From Lachnospiraceae bacterium (lineage in GTDB: Bacteria > Bacillota > Clostridia > Lachnospirales > Lachnospiraceae): 64,000 nt of DNA. The stretch lies in assembly GCA_017527205.1 (NCBI GenBank), contig JAFXQK010000005.1, positions 65,180-129,179 on the forward strand, written 5' to 3'. Within the stretch, counting starts at the first letter, position 1; every line of letters starts with the position of its first letter. Under the pieces are notes generated by a model, which worked only from the letters and a program-made list of their open reading frames with translations, was not told where the DNA came from and did no database searches. The translations under genes and the position numbers were made by a program. This document shows positions 8,688 to 18,242 of the stretch, in pieces.

Positions 8688-11600
8688 ATGGGAAACGTAA
8701 GAAGGATTTATGTGGAAAAGAAGGCGCCGTATGCAGTCAAGGCAAAGGAATTGCATGACGAGTTAAAGAACTATCTCGGCATTGACGCAAAGGCAGTGAG
8801 GGAATTCATCCGCTATGACGTGGAGAACATTTCCGACGAGGTATTTGAGAAGGCATGCAAGACGGTCTTTTCCGAGCCACCCGTAGATGATTTGTATTTT
8901 GAGACGATTGAGGTTCCTGCTGACGCAAGGGTATTTTCCGTGGAATTTCTTCCCGGTCAGTTTGACCAGAGGGCAGATTCCGCCGTGCAGTGCGTACAGT
9001 TTTTGAATGAGAACGAGAATCCGGTCATCCGCACGGCCGTAACCTATATGGTGCAGGGCGATGTGACGGAGGAGGAATTCTCCAAGATTAAGGCCTACTG
9101 CATCAACCCCGTTGACTCCAGGGAGACCGGCATGGAGAAGCCTGATACCTTGATCACGGTATTTGATGATCCTGCAGACGTTTCCGTCTTTGAAGGATTT
9201 CAGGACATGCCTGAGAAGAATCTGCGTGAACTGTATGATTCCCTAGGCCTTGCCATGACCTTTAAGGATTTCCTGCACATTCAGAACTATTTCAGGAATG
9301 ACGAGCACAGAGACCCGACCATGACGGAGATCCGCGTTCTCGATACCTATTGGTCTGATCACTGCCGTCACACGACGTTCTCGACGGAGCTGACGGACGT
9401 AGAGTTTGGCGAGGGCTATTACAGAACGCCCTTAGAGACCACCTATCAGAGCTATCTGGATACCAGGGCTGAGATTTTTGCCGGCAGAAAGGATAAGTTT
9501 GTCTGCCTGATGGATCTTGCGCTGATGGCCATGAGAAAGCTCAAGAAGGACGGCAAGCTTGCCGACATGGAGGAGTCTGACGAGATCAACGCCTGCTCCG
9601 TAGTCGTACCCGTGGAGATGGATTATGGCGACCACAAGGAGACGGAGGAGTGGCTCGTATTCTTCAAGAATGAGACCCATAACCATCCGACCGAGATCGA
9701 GCCCTTCGGTGGTGCGGCAACCTGTCTTGGCGGTGCCATCCGTGATCCCCTTTCCGGAAGAGGCTACGTATATCAGGCAATGCGCGTGACCGGTGCGGCA
9801 GATCCGACCGTTCCCGTATCTGAGACCTTAAAGGGCAAGCTTTCCCAGAAAAAGCTGGTTCGCGGTGCGGCTGCAGGTTATTCCTCCTATGGTAACCAGA
9901 TTGGCCTTGCAACTGGCTTTGTAAAAGAGATTTACCATCCGAATTACGTGGCAAAGAGAATGGAGATCGGTGCCGTTATGGGCGCTGCTCCGAGAAAGAA
10001 CGTCATTCGTGAGAATTCCGATCCCGGCGACATTATTATCCTGCTGGGCGGCCGTACCGGTCGTGACGGCTGCGGCGGTGCAACCGGTTCCTCCAAGGTA
10101 CATACCGAGGCATCCATTGAGACCTGTGGCGCTGAGGTACAGAAGGGTAATGCTCCTACCGAGAGAAAGATTCAGAGACTCTTCCGTCGTGAGGAGGTTA
10201 GCCGTCTTATTAAGAAGTGTAATGACTTTGGTGCAGGCGGCGTATCCGTTGCCATCGGTGAGCTGGCAGCAGGCCTGACCGTTGATTTGGATAAGGTGCC
10301 TAAGAAGTATGCCGGTCTGGATGGCACGGAGCTTGCAATCTCCGAGTCTCAGGAGCGTATGGCAGTTGTCGTAGATCCTAAGGACGTGGATCAGTTCCTT
10401 GCTTATTCGGCAGAGGAGAATCTGGAGGCCGTACCCGTTGCCGTTGTAACGGAGGATCCCAGACTAGTTCTGAACTGGCGCGGCAAGACCATCGTAAACT
10501 TAAAGAGAGCCTTCCTTGATACCAACGGCGCTCATCAGGAGACGACCGTAAAGGTTGACATTCCTGCCGAGGAAGATAATTATTTTAATAAGATTTCCGT
10601 TCCTGCCGTTGAAGAAAAGCTCCAAGCAGGCGACGTCAAGGCAGCCTGGCTGACCCTGTTAAATGACTTAAACGTATGCTCTCAAAAGGGCCTCGTTGAG
10701 ATGTTTGACGCTTCCATTGGCGCAGGATCCGTATTTATGCCTTATGGCGGTAAGCATCAGCTGACCGAGACACAGGCCATGGTTGCAAAGCTTCCCGTGC
10801 TTCAGGGAAAGACCGACACCGTGACCATGATGGCTTATGGCTTTGATCCGTTCCTTTCGAGCTGGAGCCCTTACCACGGTGCCGTTTACGCAGTGGTAGA
10901 GTCCATGGCAAAGATCGTTGCAAATGGCGGTGATTTCTCGAAGATTCGTTTCACCTTCCAGGAGTACTTCCGCAGAATGACGAGCGATCCTTCCCGTTGG
11001 AGCCAGCCCTTCGCAGCACTGCTTGGCGCTTATGACGCACAGATCGGCTTTGGCCTTCCTTCCATCGGTGGTAAGGATTCCATGTCCGGTACCTTCAACG
11101 ACATTGACGTTCCGCCTACTCTGGTATCCTTTGCAGTAGACATCGCAAAGAGCGGCGACATCATTACGCCTGAGCTGAAGAAGGCTGGAAACAAGCTGGT
11201 TTGCTTTGAGATTGAAAAGGATGACTTTGACATTCCCATGTATGAGGAAGTGGCTGACCTGTATGGAAAGATCCACGGACTCATCGAGAAGGGTGCCATT
11301 GTTTCCGCATATGCACTGGATGCAAAGGGTATTGCGGCAGCCGTTTCTAAGATGGCATTTGGTAATGGACTTGGCGTAGAGATCAATGACAGTCTGCCCG
11401 CAGAGGAGCTGTTTGCAAATGAGCTCGGCAACATCATCGCTGAGATGCCTGAGGATCAGCTGGCACTCTTGGATGAGCTGGAGATTGATTACACCTTAGT
11501 TGGTACTGTAACTGACGAAGCAAGCTTCAAGTTTGGTGAGGCAGTGATCTCCATGGATGAGGCACTTGCTTCCTGGAAGAAGAAGCTCGAGAAGGTATTC

Positions 11601-12485
11601 CCGACCAAGGCAGTCAAGGGAACCGATCCCGTTGAGAGCAGAATTTATCGCACGGATGCCATTTACGTATGCAAGAACAAGGTGGCAAAGCCGAACGTAT
11701 TTATTCCCGTATTCCCTGGCACCAACTGTGAGTACGATTCCACGAAGGCATTTGAGAGAGCAGGCGCGAAGGTGAAGACCTTAGTCTTCAAGAACCTCAG
11801 CGCATCTGACATCCGCGAATCCGTGGATGCCTTTGAAAAGGCAATTGAGCAGGCGCAGATCATCATGTTCCCCGGCGGTTTCTCCGCAGGTGATGAGCCT
11901 GACGGCAGCGCAAAGTTCTTCGCAACTGCCTTCCAGAACGAGAAGATGAAGGAAGCCGTTATGAAGCTATTGAATGAGAGAGACGGTCTGGCACTGGGTA
12001 TCTGTAATGGTTTCCAGGCGCTGATCAAGCTGGGCCTTGTGCCTTATGGCGAGATCGTTGGTCAGAAGGAGGATTCACCGACCCTGACCTTCAACACGAT
12101 CAACCGTCACATCTCCAAGATGGCTTACACTAAGGTTGTTTCCAATAAGTCCCCCTGGCTGCAGGGCGCAGAGCTTGGAAAGACCTACTGCAATCCCGCA
12201 TCCCATGGCGAGGGCCGTTTCGTAGCTCCGAAGGAGTGGCTTGACAAGCTCTTCGCAAACGGACAGGTTGCAACCCAGTATGCTGATCCCGACGGAAACA
12301 TTAGCATGGACGAGGAGTACAACATCAATGGCTCCTACATGTCCATCGAGGGTATTACTTCTCCAGACGGACGCTGCCTTGGTAAGATGGCACATTCCGA
12401 GAGACGCGGCGACAGCGTGGCGATCAACATCTACGGCGAGCAGGACATGAAGATCTTCGAGTCCGGCGTAAATTATTTCAAGTAA
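8688..12485 (+). CDS. purL: Phosphoribosylformylglycinamidine synthase (FGAM synthase), single-chain form
   Basis: 1265 residues. It converts FGAR, ATP and glutamine to FGAM in purine synthesis. An N-terminal PurS-like part and linker come first, followed by two AIR-synthase-like halves, with H-N-H-P-T-E-I-E-P-F-G-G visible in the first half and G-G-K-D-S-M-S-G in the second. A class I glutaminase follows with nucleophile Cys1106 (G-I-C-N-G-F-Q) and His1173/Glu1175 (S-H-G-E-G-R-F). The length is close to other large fused forms, so separate purS and purQ genes are not needed. It is a single-gene unit with a strong terminator after it. I see no purine riboswitch in the 84-base upstream gap. 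Confidence 0.95.
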   Translation: MGNVRRIYVEKKAPYAVKAKELHDELKNYLGIDAKAVREFIRYDVENISDEVFEKACKTVFSEPPVDDLYFETIEVPADARVFSVEFLPGQFDQRADSAVQCVQFLNENENPVIRTAVTYMVQGDVTEEEFSKIKAYCINPVDSRETGMEKPDTLITVFDDPADVSVFEGFQDMPEKNLRELYDSLGLAMTFKDFLHIQNYFRNDEHRDPTMTEIRVLDTYWSDHCRHTTFSTELTDVEFGEGYYRTPLETTYQSYLDTRAEIFAGRKDKFVCLMDLALMAMRKLKKDGKLADMEESDEINACSVVVPVEMDYGDHKETEEWLVFFKNETHNHPTEIEPFGGAATCLGGAIRDPLSGRGYVYQAMRVTGAADPTVPVSETLKGKLSQKKLVRGAAAGYSSYGNQIGLATGFVKEIYHPNYVAKRMEIGAVMGAAPRKNVIRENSDPGDIIILLGGRTGRDGCGGATGSSKVHTEASIETCGAEVQKGNAPTERKIQRLFRREEVSRLIKKCNDFGAGGVSVAIGELAAGLTVDLDKVPKKYAGLDGTELAISESQERMAVVVDPKDVDQFLAYSAEENLEAVPVAVVTEDPRLVLNWRGKTIVNLKRAFLDTNGAHQETTVKVDIPAEEDNYFNKISVPAVEEKLQAGDVKAAWLTLLNDLNVCSQKGLVEMFDASIGAGSVFMPYGGKHQLTETQAMVAKLPVLQGKTDTVTMMAYGFDPFLSSWSPYHGAVYAVVESMAKIVANGGDFSKIRFTFQEYFRRMTSDPSRWSQPFAALLGAYDAQIGFGLPSIGGKDSMSGTFNDIDVPPTLVSFAVDIAKSGDIITPELKKAGNKLVCFEIEKDDFDIPMYEEVADLYGKIHGLIEKGAIVSAYALDAKGIAAAVSKMAFGNGLGVEINDSLPAEELFANELGNIIAEMPEDQLALLDELEIDYTLVGTVTDEASFKFGEAVISMDEALASWKKKLEKVFPTKAVKGTDPVESRIYRTDAIYVCKNKVAKPNVFIPVFPGTNCEYDSTKAFERAGAKVKTLVFKNLSASDIRESVDAFEKAIEQAQIIMFPGGFSAGDEPDGSAKFFATAFQNEKMKEAVMKLLNERDGLALGICNGFQALIKLGLVPYGEIVGQKEDSPTLTFNTINRHISKMAYTKVVSNKSPWLQGAELGKTYCNPASHGEGRFVAPKEWLDKLFANGQVATQYADPDGNISMDEEYNINGSYMSIEGITSPDGRCLGKMAHSERRGDSVAINIYGEQDMKIFESGVNYFK

Positions 12486-12490
12486 TTGGC

Positions 12491-12523
12491 AAAGAGGCCA
12501 CCCAAGGGGGTGGCCTCTTTTTA
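12491..12523 (+). terminator. Intrinsic terminator of purL
   Basis: A 12-base-pair perfect stem (12492-12503 with 12508-12519), 4-base loop, then T run. Confidence 0.92.
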
Positions 12524-12579
12524 CGAAAGATGAGTGAAAATTTCGGATAAAGTTCGACAGATTTTTTCTATATTTAGCA

Positions 12580-12609
12580 TTGAAAATGATTCTGTATTTG
12601 TGCTATAAT
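12580..12609 (+). promoter_or_regulatory. Promoter of carAB
   Basis: TTGAAA, 18-base spacer, perfect TATAAT. Transcription should start near 12616, only about 20 bases before the first possible carA start, so there is no room for a leader riboswitch or PyrR attenuator. Confidence 0.85.
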
Positions 12610-12635
12610 ATCGCGGATATAAAAAGGAGTTCTTC

Positions 12636-13982
12636 ATGGCAGCGGAAGAGGAGGAAAACCAGATGAAAGCGTTTTTGATCCTGGAGGACGGTACGGTGTT
12701 TGCGGGGACGCACATCGGCGCCGAAAAAGAAGTCATCAGTGAAATCGTGTTTAACACATCCATGGCTGGATATCTCGAAGTGCTGACGGACCCGTCATAT
12801 GCGGGGCAGGCAGTATGCATGACCTATCCCCTGATTGGCAATTATGGTGTTTGTCTTGATGACATGGAATCTTTAAAACCCTGGCCAGATGGCTTTATCG
12901 TTCGGGAGCTCTCCCGTAGACCCAGCAATTTCCGCTGTGATATTTCCCTTCAACAATTTTTGGAAGAACATGGTATTCCCGGCATCGCAGGGATTGATAC
13001 GCGTGCCCTGACGAAGATTCTTCGGGAAAAGGGAACCATGAATGGCATGATCACGACAAAGGAATATGCGAACTTAGATGAGGTTCTTCCGAAGCTGAAG
13101 GCATACATTACTGGCAAGGTCGTTGAAAAGGTGACCTGCAAGGAAAAGTATGTTGTGGAGGGTGTCAAGGAGCTTTCGGAGAATGGTCCGATCTCAGGCT
13201 CGGCAAGGTTTGATCAAGAAAAGTATCTTGCAGGTGAGCGCGAGCAGAAGCCTTCTCTGGTAACGCAATTAAACGGTAAGGGCCGAAAGGTAGCGCTGAT
13301 GGATTTTGGCGCAAAGGCAAATATCGTGAGAAGCCTTGCGGCAAGGGGCTGTCAGGTCACGGTGTATCCGGCGCTGACCACGGCAGAGGAAATCTTAAAG
13401 GATCAGCCAGACGGCATTATGCTTTCAAATGGCCCTGGAGATCCGAAGGAGTGTACCTCCATCATTCAAGAAATCAAGAAGCTATATGATACCGACACGC
13501 CGATCTTTGCGATCTGCCTGGGACATCAGCTGATGGCGCTGGCGACGGGTGCGGATACCTATAAATTAAAGTATGGCCATCGCGGAGGAAACCATCCCGT
13601 AAAGGATCTGGCGACGGGAAGAGTTTACATTTCCTCCCAGAACCATGGCTATGTCGTAGATACGGAAAAGCTGGATCGCAGCATTGCCATCCCAGCATTT
13701 TGCAACGTCAATGACGGAACGAACGAGGGCCTTGCCTATGTTGGAAAGAACGTGTTCACGGTGCAGTTCCATCCTGAGGCATGTCCTGGACCGCAGGATT
13801 CCGGTTACCTGTTTGACCGCTTCTTAGAGATGATGGACAAGGCCAAGGCGGGCGAGAAGGTAGATGCGGCGGCGCTGTACGGGAAGCAGGAGGCAGGAGA
13901 CGGAAAGAATGCAATGTCTGCCGTAAACGAGGAAGCTGCCGGTGTGACGAATGAGACAAAAAACGAAGGGGAGGTGCGGTAA
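12636..13982 (+). CDS. carA: Carbamoyl-phosphate synthase, small (glutaminase) subunit
   Basis: 448 residues from the first ATG. It releases ammonia from glutamine for the CarB subunit in arginine and pyrimidine synthesis. The CarA N-terminal domain begins at M-K-A-F-L-I-L-E-D-G. The class I glutaminase has Cys294 in F-A-I-C-L-G-H-Q and the P-E-A motif near residue 383. There are two credible starts: 12636 (AGGAG, 6-base spacing) and 12663 (GAGGAGG, 8-base spacing), the second giving the usual family N-terminus. About 40 extra residues follow the usual C-terminal end. They are low-complexity, rich in A, E, N and K, and probably disordered. The stop lies 1 base before the carB ATG. Confidence 0.95.
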   Translation: MAAEEEENQMKAFLILEDGTVFAGTHIGAEKEVISEIVFNTSMAGYLEVLTDPSYAGQAVCMTYPLIGNYGVCLDDMESLKPWPDGFIVRELSRRPSNFRCDISLQQFLEEHGIPGIAGIDTRALTKILREKGTMNGMITTKEYANLDEVLPKLKAYITGKVVEKVTCKEKYVVEGVKELSENGPISGSARFDQEKYLAGEREQKPSLVTQLNGKGRKVALMDFGAKANIVRSLAARGCQVTVYPALTTAEEILKDQPDGIMLSNGPGDPKECTSIIQEIKKLYDTDTPIFAICLGHQLMALATGADTYKLKYGHRGGNHPVKDLATGRVYISSQNHGYVVDTEKLDRSIAIPAFCNVNDGTNEGLAYVGKNVFTVQFHPEACPGPQDSGYLFDRFLEMMDKAKAGEKVDAAALYGKQEAGDGKNAMSAVNEEAAGVTNETKNEGEVR

Positions 13983-13983
13983 G

Positions 13984-16900
13984 ATGCCTAAGAATCCAAA
14001 CGTAAAGCGTGTTATGGTGATCGGTTCCGGACCCATCGTGATCGGACAGGCGGCGGAGTTCGACTATGCAGGTACGCAGGCGTGCCGTTCCCTGAAGGAA
14101 GAGGGCATTGAGGTTATCCTCGTGAACTCCAACCCTGCGACGATCATGACGGACCGCGACATTGCGGACAAGGTGTACATTGAGCCCTTGACCGTAAAAG
14201 TACTGGAACAGATTATTGAGAAGGAACAGCCTGACAGCATTCTGCCGACCCTGGGCGGACAGGCAGGCTTGAATCTTGGCATGGAGCTGGAGGAGTCAGG
14301 CTTCTTGAAGGAGCATAACGTTAAGCTCCTTGGAACGACGGCGGCGACCATCCGCAACGCAGAGGGTCGTCAGGAATTTAAGGATTTGATGGAGCGCATC
14401 GGCGAGCCGGTCGCAGCGTCCAAGGTCGTTGAGACCGTTGAAGATGGTGTGGAATTTACAAACACCATCGGTTATCCGGTGGTGCTTCGTCCTGCTTATA
14501 CCTTGGGCGGCAGCGGCGGTGGCATCGCGCACAATCAGACGGAGCTGGAGGAGATCCTGGAGAACGGTCTTCGCCTTTCCCGCGTGGGTCAGGTGCTTGT
14601 GGAGCGTTGCATCGCCGGCTGGAAGGAAATTGAGTACGAGGTCATGCGCGACAGCGCGGGCAACTGCATCACCGTCTGCAACATGGAGAACATTGACCCC
14701 GTTGGCGTGCATACGGGCGACAGCATTGTCGTGGCACCCTCTCAGACACTGAGCGACAAGGAGTATCAGATGCTCCGTACCTCCGCACTGAAGATCATTT
14801 CCGAGCTGCAGATCACGGGAGGCTGTAACGTACAGTTTGCCCTGCATCCGACGAGCTTTGAATATTGTGTTATCGAGGTCAATCCCAGAGTCAGCCGTTC
14901 CTCGGCGCTGGCTAGTAAGGCAACAGGTTACCCGATTGCGAAGGTGGCAGCGAAGATTGCGCTGGGCTATACCTTGGACGAAATTAAGAATGCCATCACG
15001 AAGAAGACCTACGCAAGCTTTGAGCCTGCGCTGGACTACTGCGTGGTAAAGATTCCGCGCCTGCCCTTTGATAAATTCATTACCGCAAAGCGTACCCTGA
15101 CGACGCAGATGAAGGCGACCGGTGAGGTCATGAGCATCTGTGATAACTTCGAGGGAGCGCTGATGAAGGCCATCCGTTCCCTGGAGCAGCACGTGGATTG
15201 CCTGAGAAGCTATGATTTCTCGAAGCTGTCCGCGGACGAGCTGCGCGAGCGTCTTGCCGTCGTAGATGACCAGAGAATTTGGGTCATTGCGGAGGCTTTG
15301 CGCAAGGGAATTTCGGAAGAAGAGATTAACGATATTACGAAGATTGATATATGGTTTATTGATAAGATTGCCATTCTGACGGAGATGGAGCATGCACTCG
15401 AGACGGAGGAACTGACGCCCGCACTGCTTAAGGAAGCGAAGCGCATGGAGTTCCCGGACAATGTCATTGCAAGGCTCTCCGGCAAGAAGGAAGCAGAGAT
15501 CACAAAGCTTCGTTATGACAATGACATCCGCGCCGTTTATAAGATGGTTGACACCTGTGCGGCGGAGTTTGAGGCACATACGCCATACTATTATTCGGTC
15601 TATGGCGGCGAGTGCGAGGCAAAGCGCACCAGCGGAAAGAAGAAGGTCCTGGTTCTCGGCTCCGGCCCCATCCGTATCGGTCAGGGTATTGAGTTTGACT
15701 ATTGCTCCGTACATGCGACCTGGGCATTTGCAAAGGCAGGCTACGAGACCATCATCATTAACAATAACCCCGAGACCGTCAGCACGGACTTCGACATTGC
15801 GGACAAGCTGTATTTTGAGCCGCTGACCATTGAGGACGTTCGTTCCATCGTTGACATAGAAAAGCCTGACGGCGCCGTGGTTCAGTTTGGCGGACAGACG
15901 GCGATTAAGCTGACGCAAGGCCTGATGGAGATGGGCGTGCCCATTCTCGGAACGCAGGCAAAGGACGTCGATGCCGCTGAGGACAGAGAGCTTTTTGATG
16001 AAATCCTGGAGCAGACGAAGATTCCCCGTGCTGCCGGCGGTACCGTATACACGGCGGAGGAGGCCAAGGCCGTTGCCAACCGCCTTGGCTATCCCGTGCT
16101 CGTTAGACCTTCCTACGTACTAGGCGGTCAGGGCATGCAGATTGCCATTTCCGATGCAGAAATCGAAGAGTTTATGGCGGTCATCAACCGCATTGCACAG
16201 GATCACCCGATTCTGGTAGATAAGTACCTGATGGGAAAAGAGGTCGAGGTCGATGCGGTCTGTGATGGTACTGACATTCTGATCCCGGGCATTATGGAGC
16301 ACGTGGAGAGAACCGGCGTGCATTCCGGAGACAGTATTTCCGTATACCCCGCGCACACGATCGGAAAGCTTGTTAAGGATAAGATCACGGATTATACGGA
16401 AAAGCTGGCCAAGGCTTTGCACGTCAAGGGCCTCATCAACATTCAGTTCATTGCCATCGGCGAGGACGTGTATGTCATTGAGGTGAACCCGAGGTCGTCG
16501 CGTACCGTGCCTTACATCAGTAAGGTGACGGGGATTCCCATCGTGGATCTGGCAACGGAGGTTATTCTTGGAAAGACCATTCGCGAGCTCGGTTATGAGC
16601 CGGGTCTGCAGCCCGAGGCAAAATATTATGCAATAAAGATGCCCGTATTCTCCTTCGAAAAGATCCGCGGCGCGGAAATCAGCTTAGGTCCTGAGATGAA
16701 GTCAACGGGTGAGTGTCTTGGCATTGCGAAGACCTTCCATGAGGCACTGTACAAGGCCTTCCTTGGAAGCGGCGTAAATCTGCCGAAGTACCGCAACATG
16801 ATCATGACCGTCAAGGATGCAGATAAGGGCGAGGCGATTGAGATCGGCCGCCGCTTTGAAAAGCTTGGATATACGATTTATGCGACGAGAAGTACTGCGG

Positions 16901-17184
16901 CAGCGCTGAATGAGGCAGGCGTCAAGGCGAGAAAGGTCAATAAGATTTCGCAGGAGAGCCCGACCGTCATGGATCTGATTCTGGGTCACAAGATTGACAT
17001 CGTGATTGACACGCCGACCCAGGGACGCGATAAGCATCGTGATGGCTTCCTGATTCGCAGAACCTCGATTGAGACGGGCGTAAACGTGATTACGGCAATG
17101 GATACGGCGAGAGCACTCGTGAGCAGCTTGGAGAATAAGGCGCAGAGCGAGAAGCTGGAGTTGGTGGACATTGCGAAGTTGTAG
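13984..17184 (+). CDS. carB: Carbamoyl-phosphate synthase, large subunit
   Basis: 1066 residues. It makes carbamoyl phosphate from bicarbonate, ATP and the ammonia delivered by CarA. Two homologous ATP-grasp halves are visible, each opening with V-x-G-S-G-P-I. The first half has G-Q-A-A-E-F-D-Y-A-G-T-Q and the second G-Q-G-I-E-F-D-Y-C-S-V. Each contains the E-V-N-P-R-x-S-R ATP-grasp motif. The C-terminal 130 residues form the MGS-like allosteric domain. I chose the ATG at 13984 because GGGGAGGTG lies 6 bases upstream and it gives the conserved start; an in-frame ATG 33 bases earlier would overlap carA. Confidence 0.96.
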   Translation: MPKNPNVKRVMVIGSGPIVIGQAAEFDYAGTQACRSLKEEGIEVILVNSNPATIMTDRDIADKVYIEPLTVKVLEQIIEKEQPDSILPTLGGQAGLNLGMELEESGFLKEHNVKLLGTTAATIRNAEGRQEFKDLMERIGEPVAASKVVETVEDGVEFTNTIGYPVVLRPAYTLGGSGGGIAHNQTELEEILENGLRLSRVGQVLVERCIAGWKEIEYEVMRDSAGNCITVCNMENIDPVGVHTGDSIVVAPSQTLSDKEYQMLRTSALKIISELQITGGCNVQFALHPTSFEYCVIEVNPRVSRSSALASKATGYPIAKVAAKIALGYTLDEIKNAITKKTYASFEPALDYCVVKIPRLPFDKFITAKRTLTTQMKATGEVMSICDNFEGALMKAIRSLEQHVDCLRSYDFSKLSADELRERLAVVDDQRIWVIAEALRKGISEEEINDITKIDIWFIDKIAILTEMEHALETEELTPALLKEAKRMEFPDNVIARLSGKKEAEITKLRYDNDIRAVYKMVDTCAAEFEAHTPYYYSVYGGECEAKRTSGKKKVLVLGSGPIRIGQGIEFDYCSVHATWAFAKAGYETIIINNNPETVSTDFDIADKLYFEPLTIEDVRSIVDIEKPDGAVVQFGGQTAIKLTQGLMEMGVPILGTQAKDVDAAEDRELFDEILEQTKIPRAAGGTVYTAEEAKAVANRLGYPVLVRPSYVLGGQGMQIAISDAEIEEFMAVINRIAQDHPILVDKYLMGKEVEVDAVCDGTDILIPGIMEHVERTGVHSGDSISVYPAHTIGKLVKDKITDYTEKLAKALHVKGLINIQFIAIGEDVYVIEVNPRSSRTVPYISKVTGIPIVDLATEVILGKTIRELGYEPGLQPEAKYYAIKMPVFSFEKIRGAEISLGPEMKSTGECLGIAKTFHEALYKAFLGSGVNLPKYRNMIMTVKDADKGEAIEIGRRFEKLGYTIYATRSTAAALNEAGVKARKVNKISQESPTVMDLILGHKIDIVIDTPTQGRDKHRDGFLIRRTSIETGVNVITAMDTARALVSSLENKAQSEKLELVDIAKL

Positions 17185-17306
17185 GAATATGTGAATAGAT
17201 TGGTATAGATTGGTAGGATCTGGGTATACTGAGAATGTCGTCTAATGAAAATGGTTTGGACGGTAGGAAGTAAGCGGAAGGCTTGCGGTGTATATCTGGA
17301 GGGAGT

Positions 17307-18101
17307 ATGAGGGAAGAAGCATATCCGTTTGTCACGAGGGCGTTGCCTTATGAGTGTTATGGGCTGGCACCATGTATTTCGGCGGAGTCGGTGACCTATC
17401 ATCATGACAGGCTGTATAAAGCGTACGTGGATCGGCTGAATCAGGCGCTTGCGGATTATCCGAGGCTGCAAAAGCTAAGTCTCTGGGAGCTGTTAGAAAG
17501 GCCGGAGAATCTTCCGGAGGGCCTTCGGACGGCAGTGGTTCGAAACGGTGGCGGCGTATTCTGCCATGAGTTATATTTTGATTCCTTACAGCCGCTGGGG
17601 CGGGAGCAGGATCCCAAGGGAGCGCTTTTGGAGGCACTGGTTCATGATTTTGGCTCCTTGCAGGATTTCAGGGAGCGTATCAAGGCGGCTGCAATGGAGG
17701 TATTTGCGTCTGGATATGCCTGGCTCGCGCTGGAGCGAGGCGGGGCATTACGGATTGTGACGACGATGAATCAGGACGTCCCGGACTTAAAATGTATGAT
17801 ACCGCTTCTTGCCGTGGATGTCTGGGAGCATGCCTATTATCTGCAATATCAAAATCGCAGAAGCGATTATCTAAATGCCTGGCTTCGGCTTATCAACTGG
17901 CGAAAGGTTGCCTGCCGCTATGAAGAGGGCATGGAAGAGGTTTACAATGACAGGATGCTGCACGGGGAGTGGACGGAGGAGGATCTTGCCATGATGAGCA
18001 CCGGCAGCATGATGGGAAATGATGGATTTGGTGGTAGTGATGGCGTGACCTTGGCGCCGGAGCAAGAGTGCTATGAATCTGAGTTTCTTCTGGTTCCTTA
18101 G
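17307..18101 (+). CDS. Fe/Mn-family superoxide dismutase, atypical
   Basis: 264 residues from the ATG with GGAGGGAGT just upstream; a TTG 24 bases earlier is less likely. The metal ligands of the family are present: the first His in T-Y-H-H-D, the second in F-C-H-E, and Asp and His in A-V-D-V-W-E-H-A-Y-Y, followed by Y-Q-N-R-R-S-D-Y. The N-Q-D motif precedes the third ligand. The usual second His pair (H-H-D-K-H-H) reads L-Y here, and G-x-N-H reads F-C-H, so the residues lining substrate entry differ. About 60 residues extend beyond the normal C-terminus. It is cytoplasmic, and either detoxifies superoxide or has diverged from that role. Confidence 0.82.
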   Translation: MREEAYPFVTRALPYECYGLAPCISAESVTYHHDRLYKAYVDRLNQALADYPRLQKLSLWELLERPENLPEGLRTAVVRNGGGVFCHELYFDSLQPLGREQDPKGALLEALVHDFGSLQDFRERIKAAAMEVFASGYAWLALERGGALRIVTTMNQDVPDLKCMIPLLAVDVWEHAYYLQYQNRRSDYLNAWLRLINWRKVACRYEEGMEEVYNDRMLHGEWTEEDLAMMSTGSMMGNDGFGGSDGVTLAPEQECYESEFLLVP

Positions 18102-18162
18102 GACTATGGATTCCTAAATTTTGCCAATCCTATGCATGCCTTATCTTGTAAAACGATTTATC

Positions 18163-18191
18163 TTGCAAAAATCCGTTTTGTATATTAGAAT
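18163..18191 (+). promoter_or_regulatory. Promoter of the MATE exporter gene
   Basis: TTGCAA, 17-base spacer, TAGAAT. Confidence 0.7.
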
Positions 18192-18242
18192 AGACCTTTA
18201 GAGAAATGAGGAGCAAAACACGAAAGAACAGGAGCAGTTGTT

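Noticed and set aside
14296..15918. Long minus-strand frame opposite carB
   Set aside because: It is antisense to a conserved enzyme, with no ribosome site and no recognisable protein features.
17220..17309. TTG at 17283 as the start of the superoxide dismutase
   Set aside because: It has no ribosome site, whereas the ATG at 17307 has GGAGGGAG directly upstream and gives the usual N-terminus.
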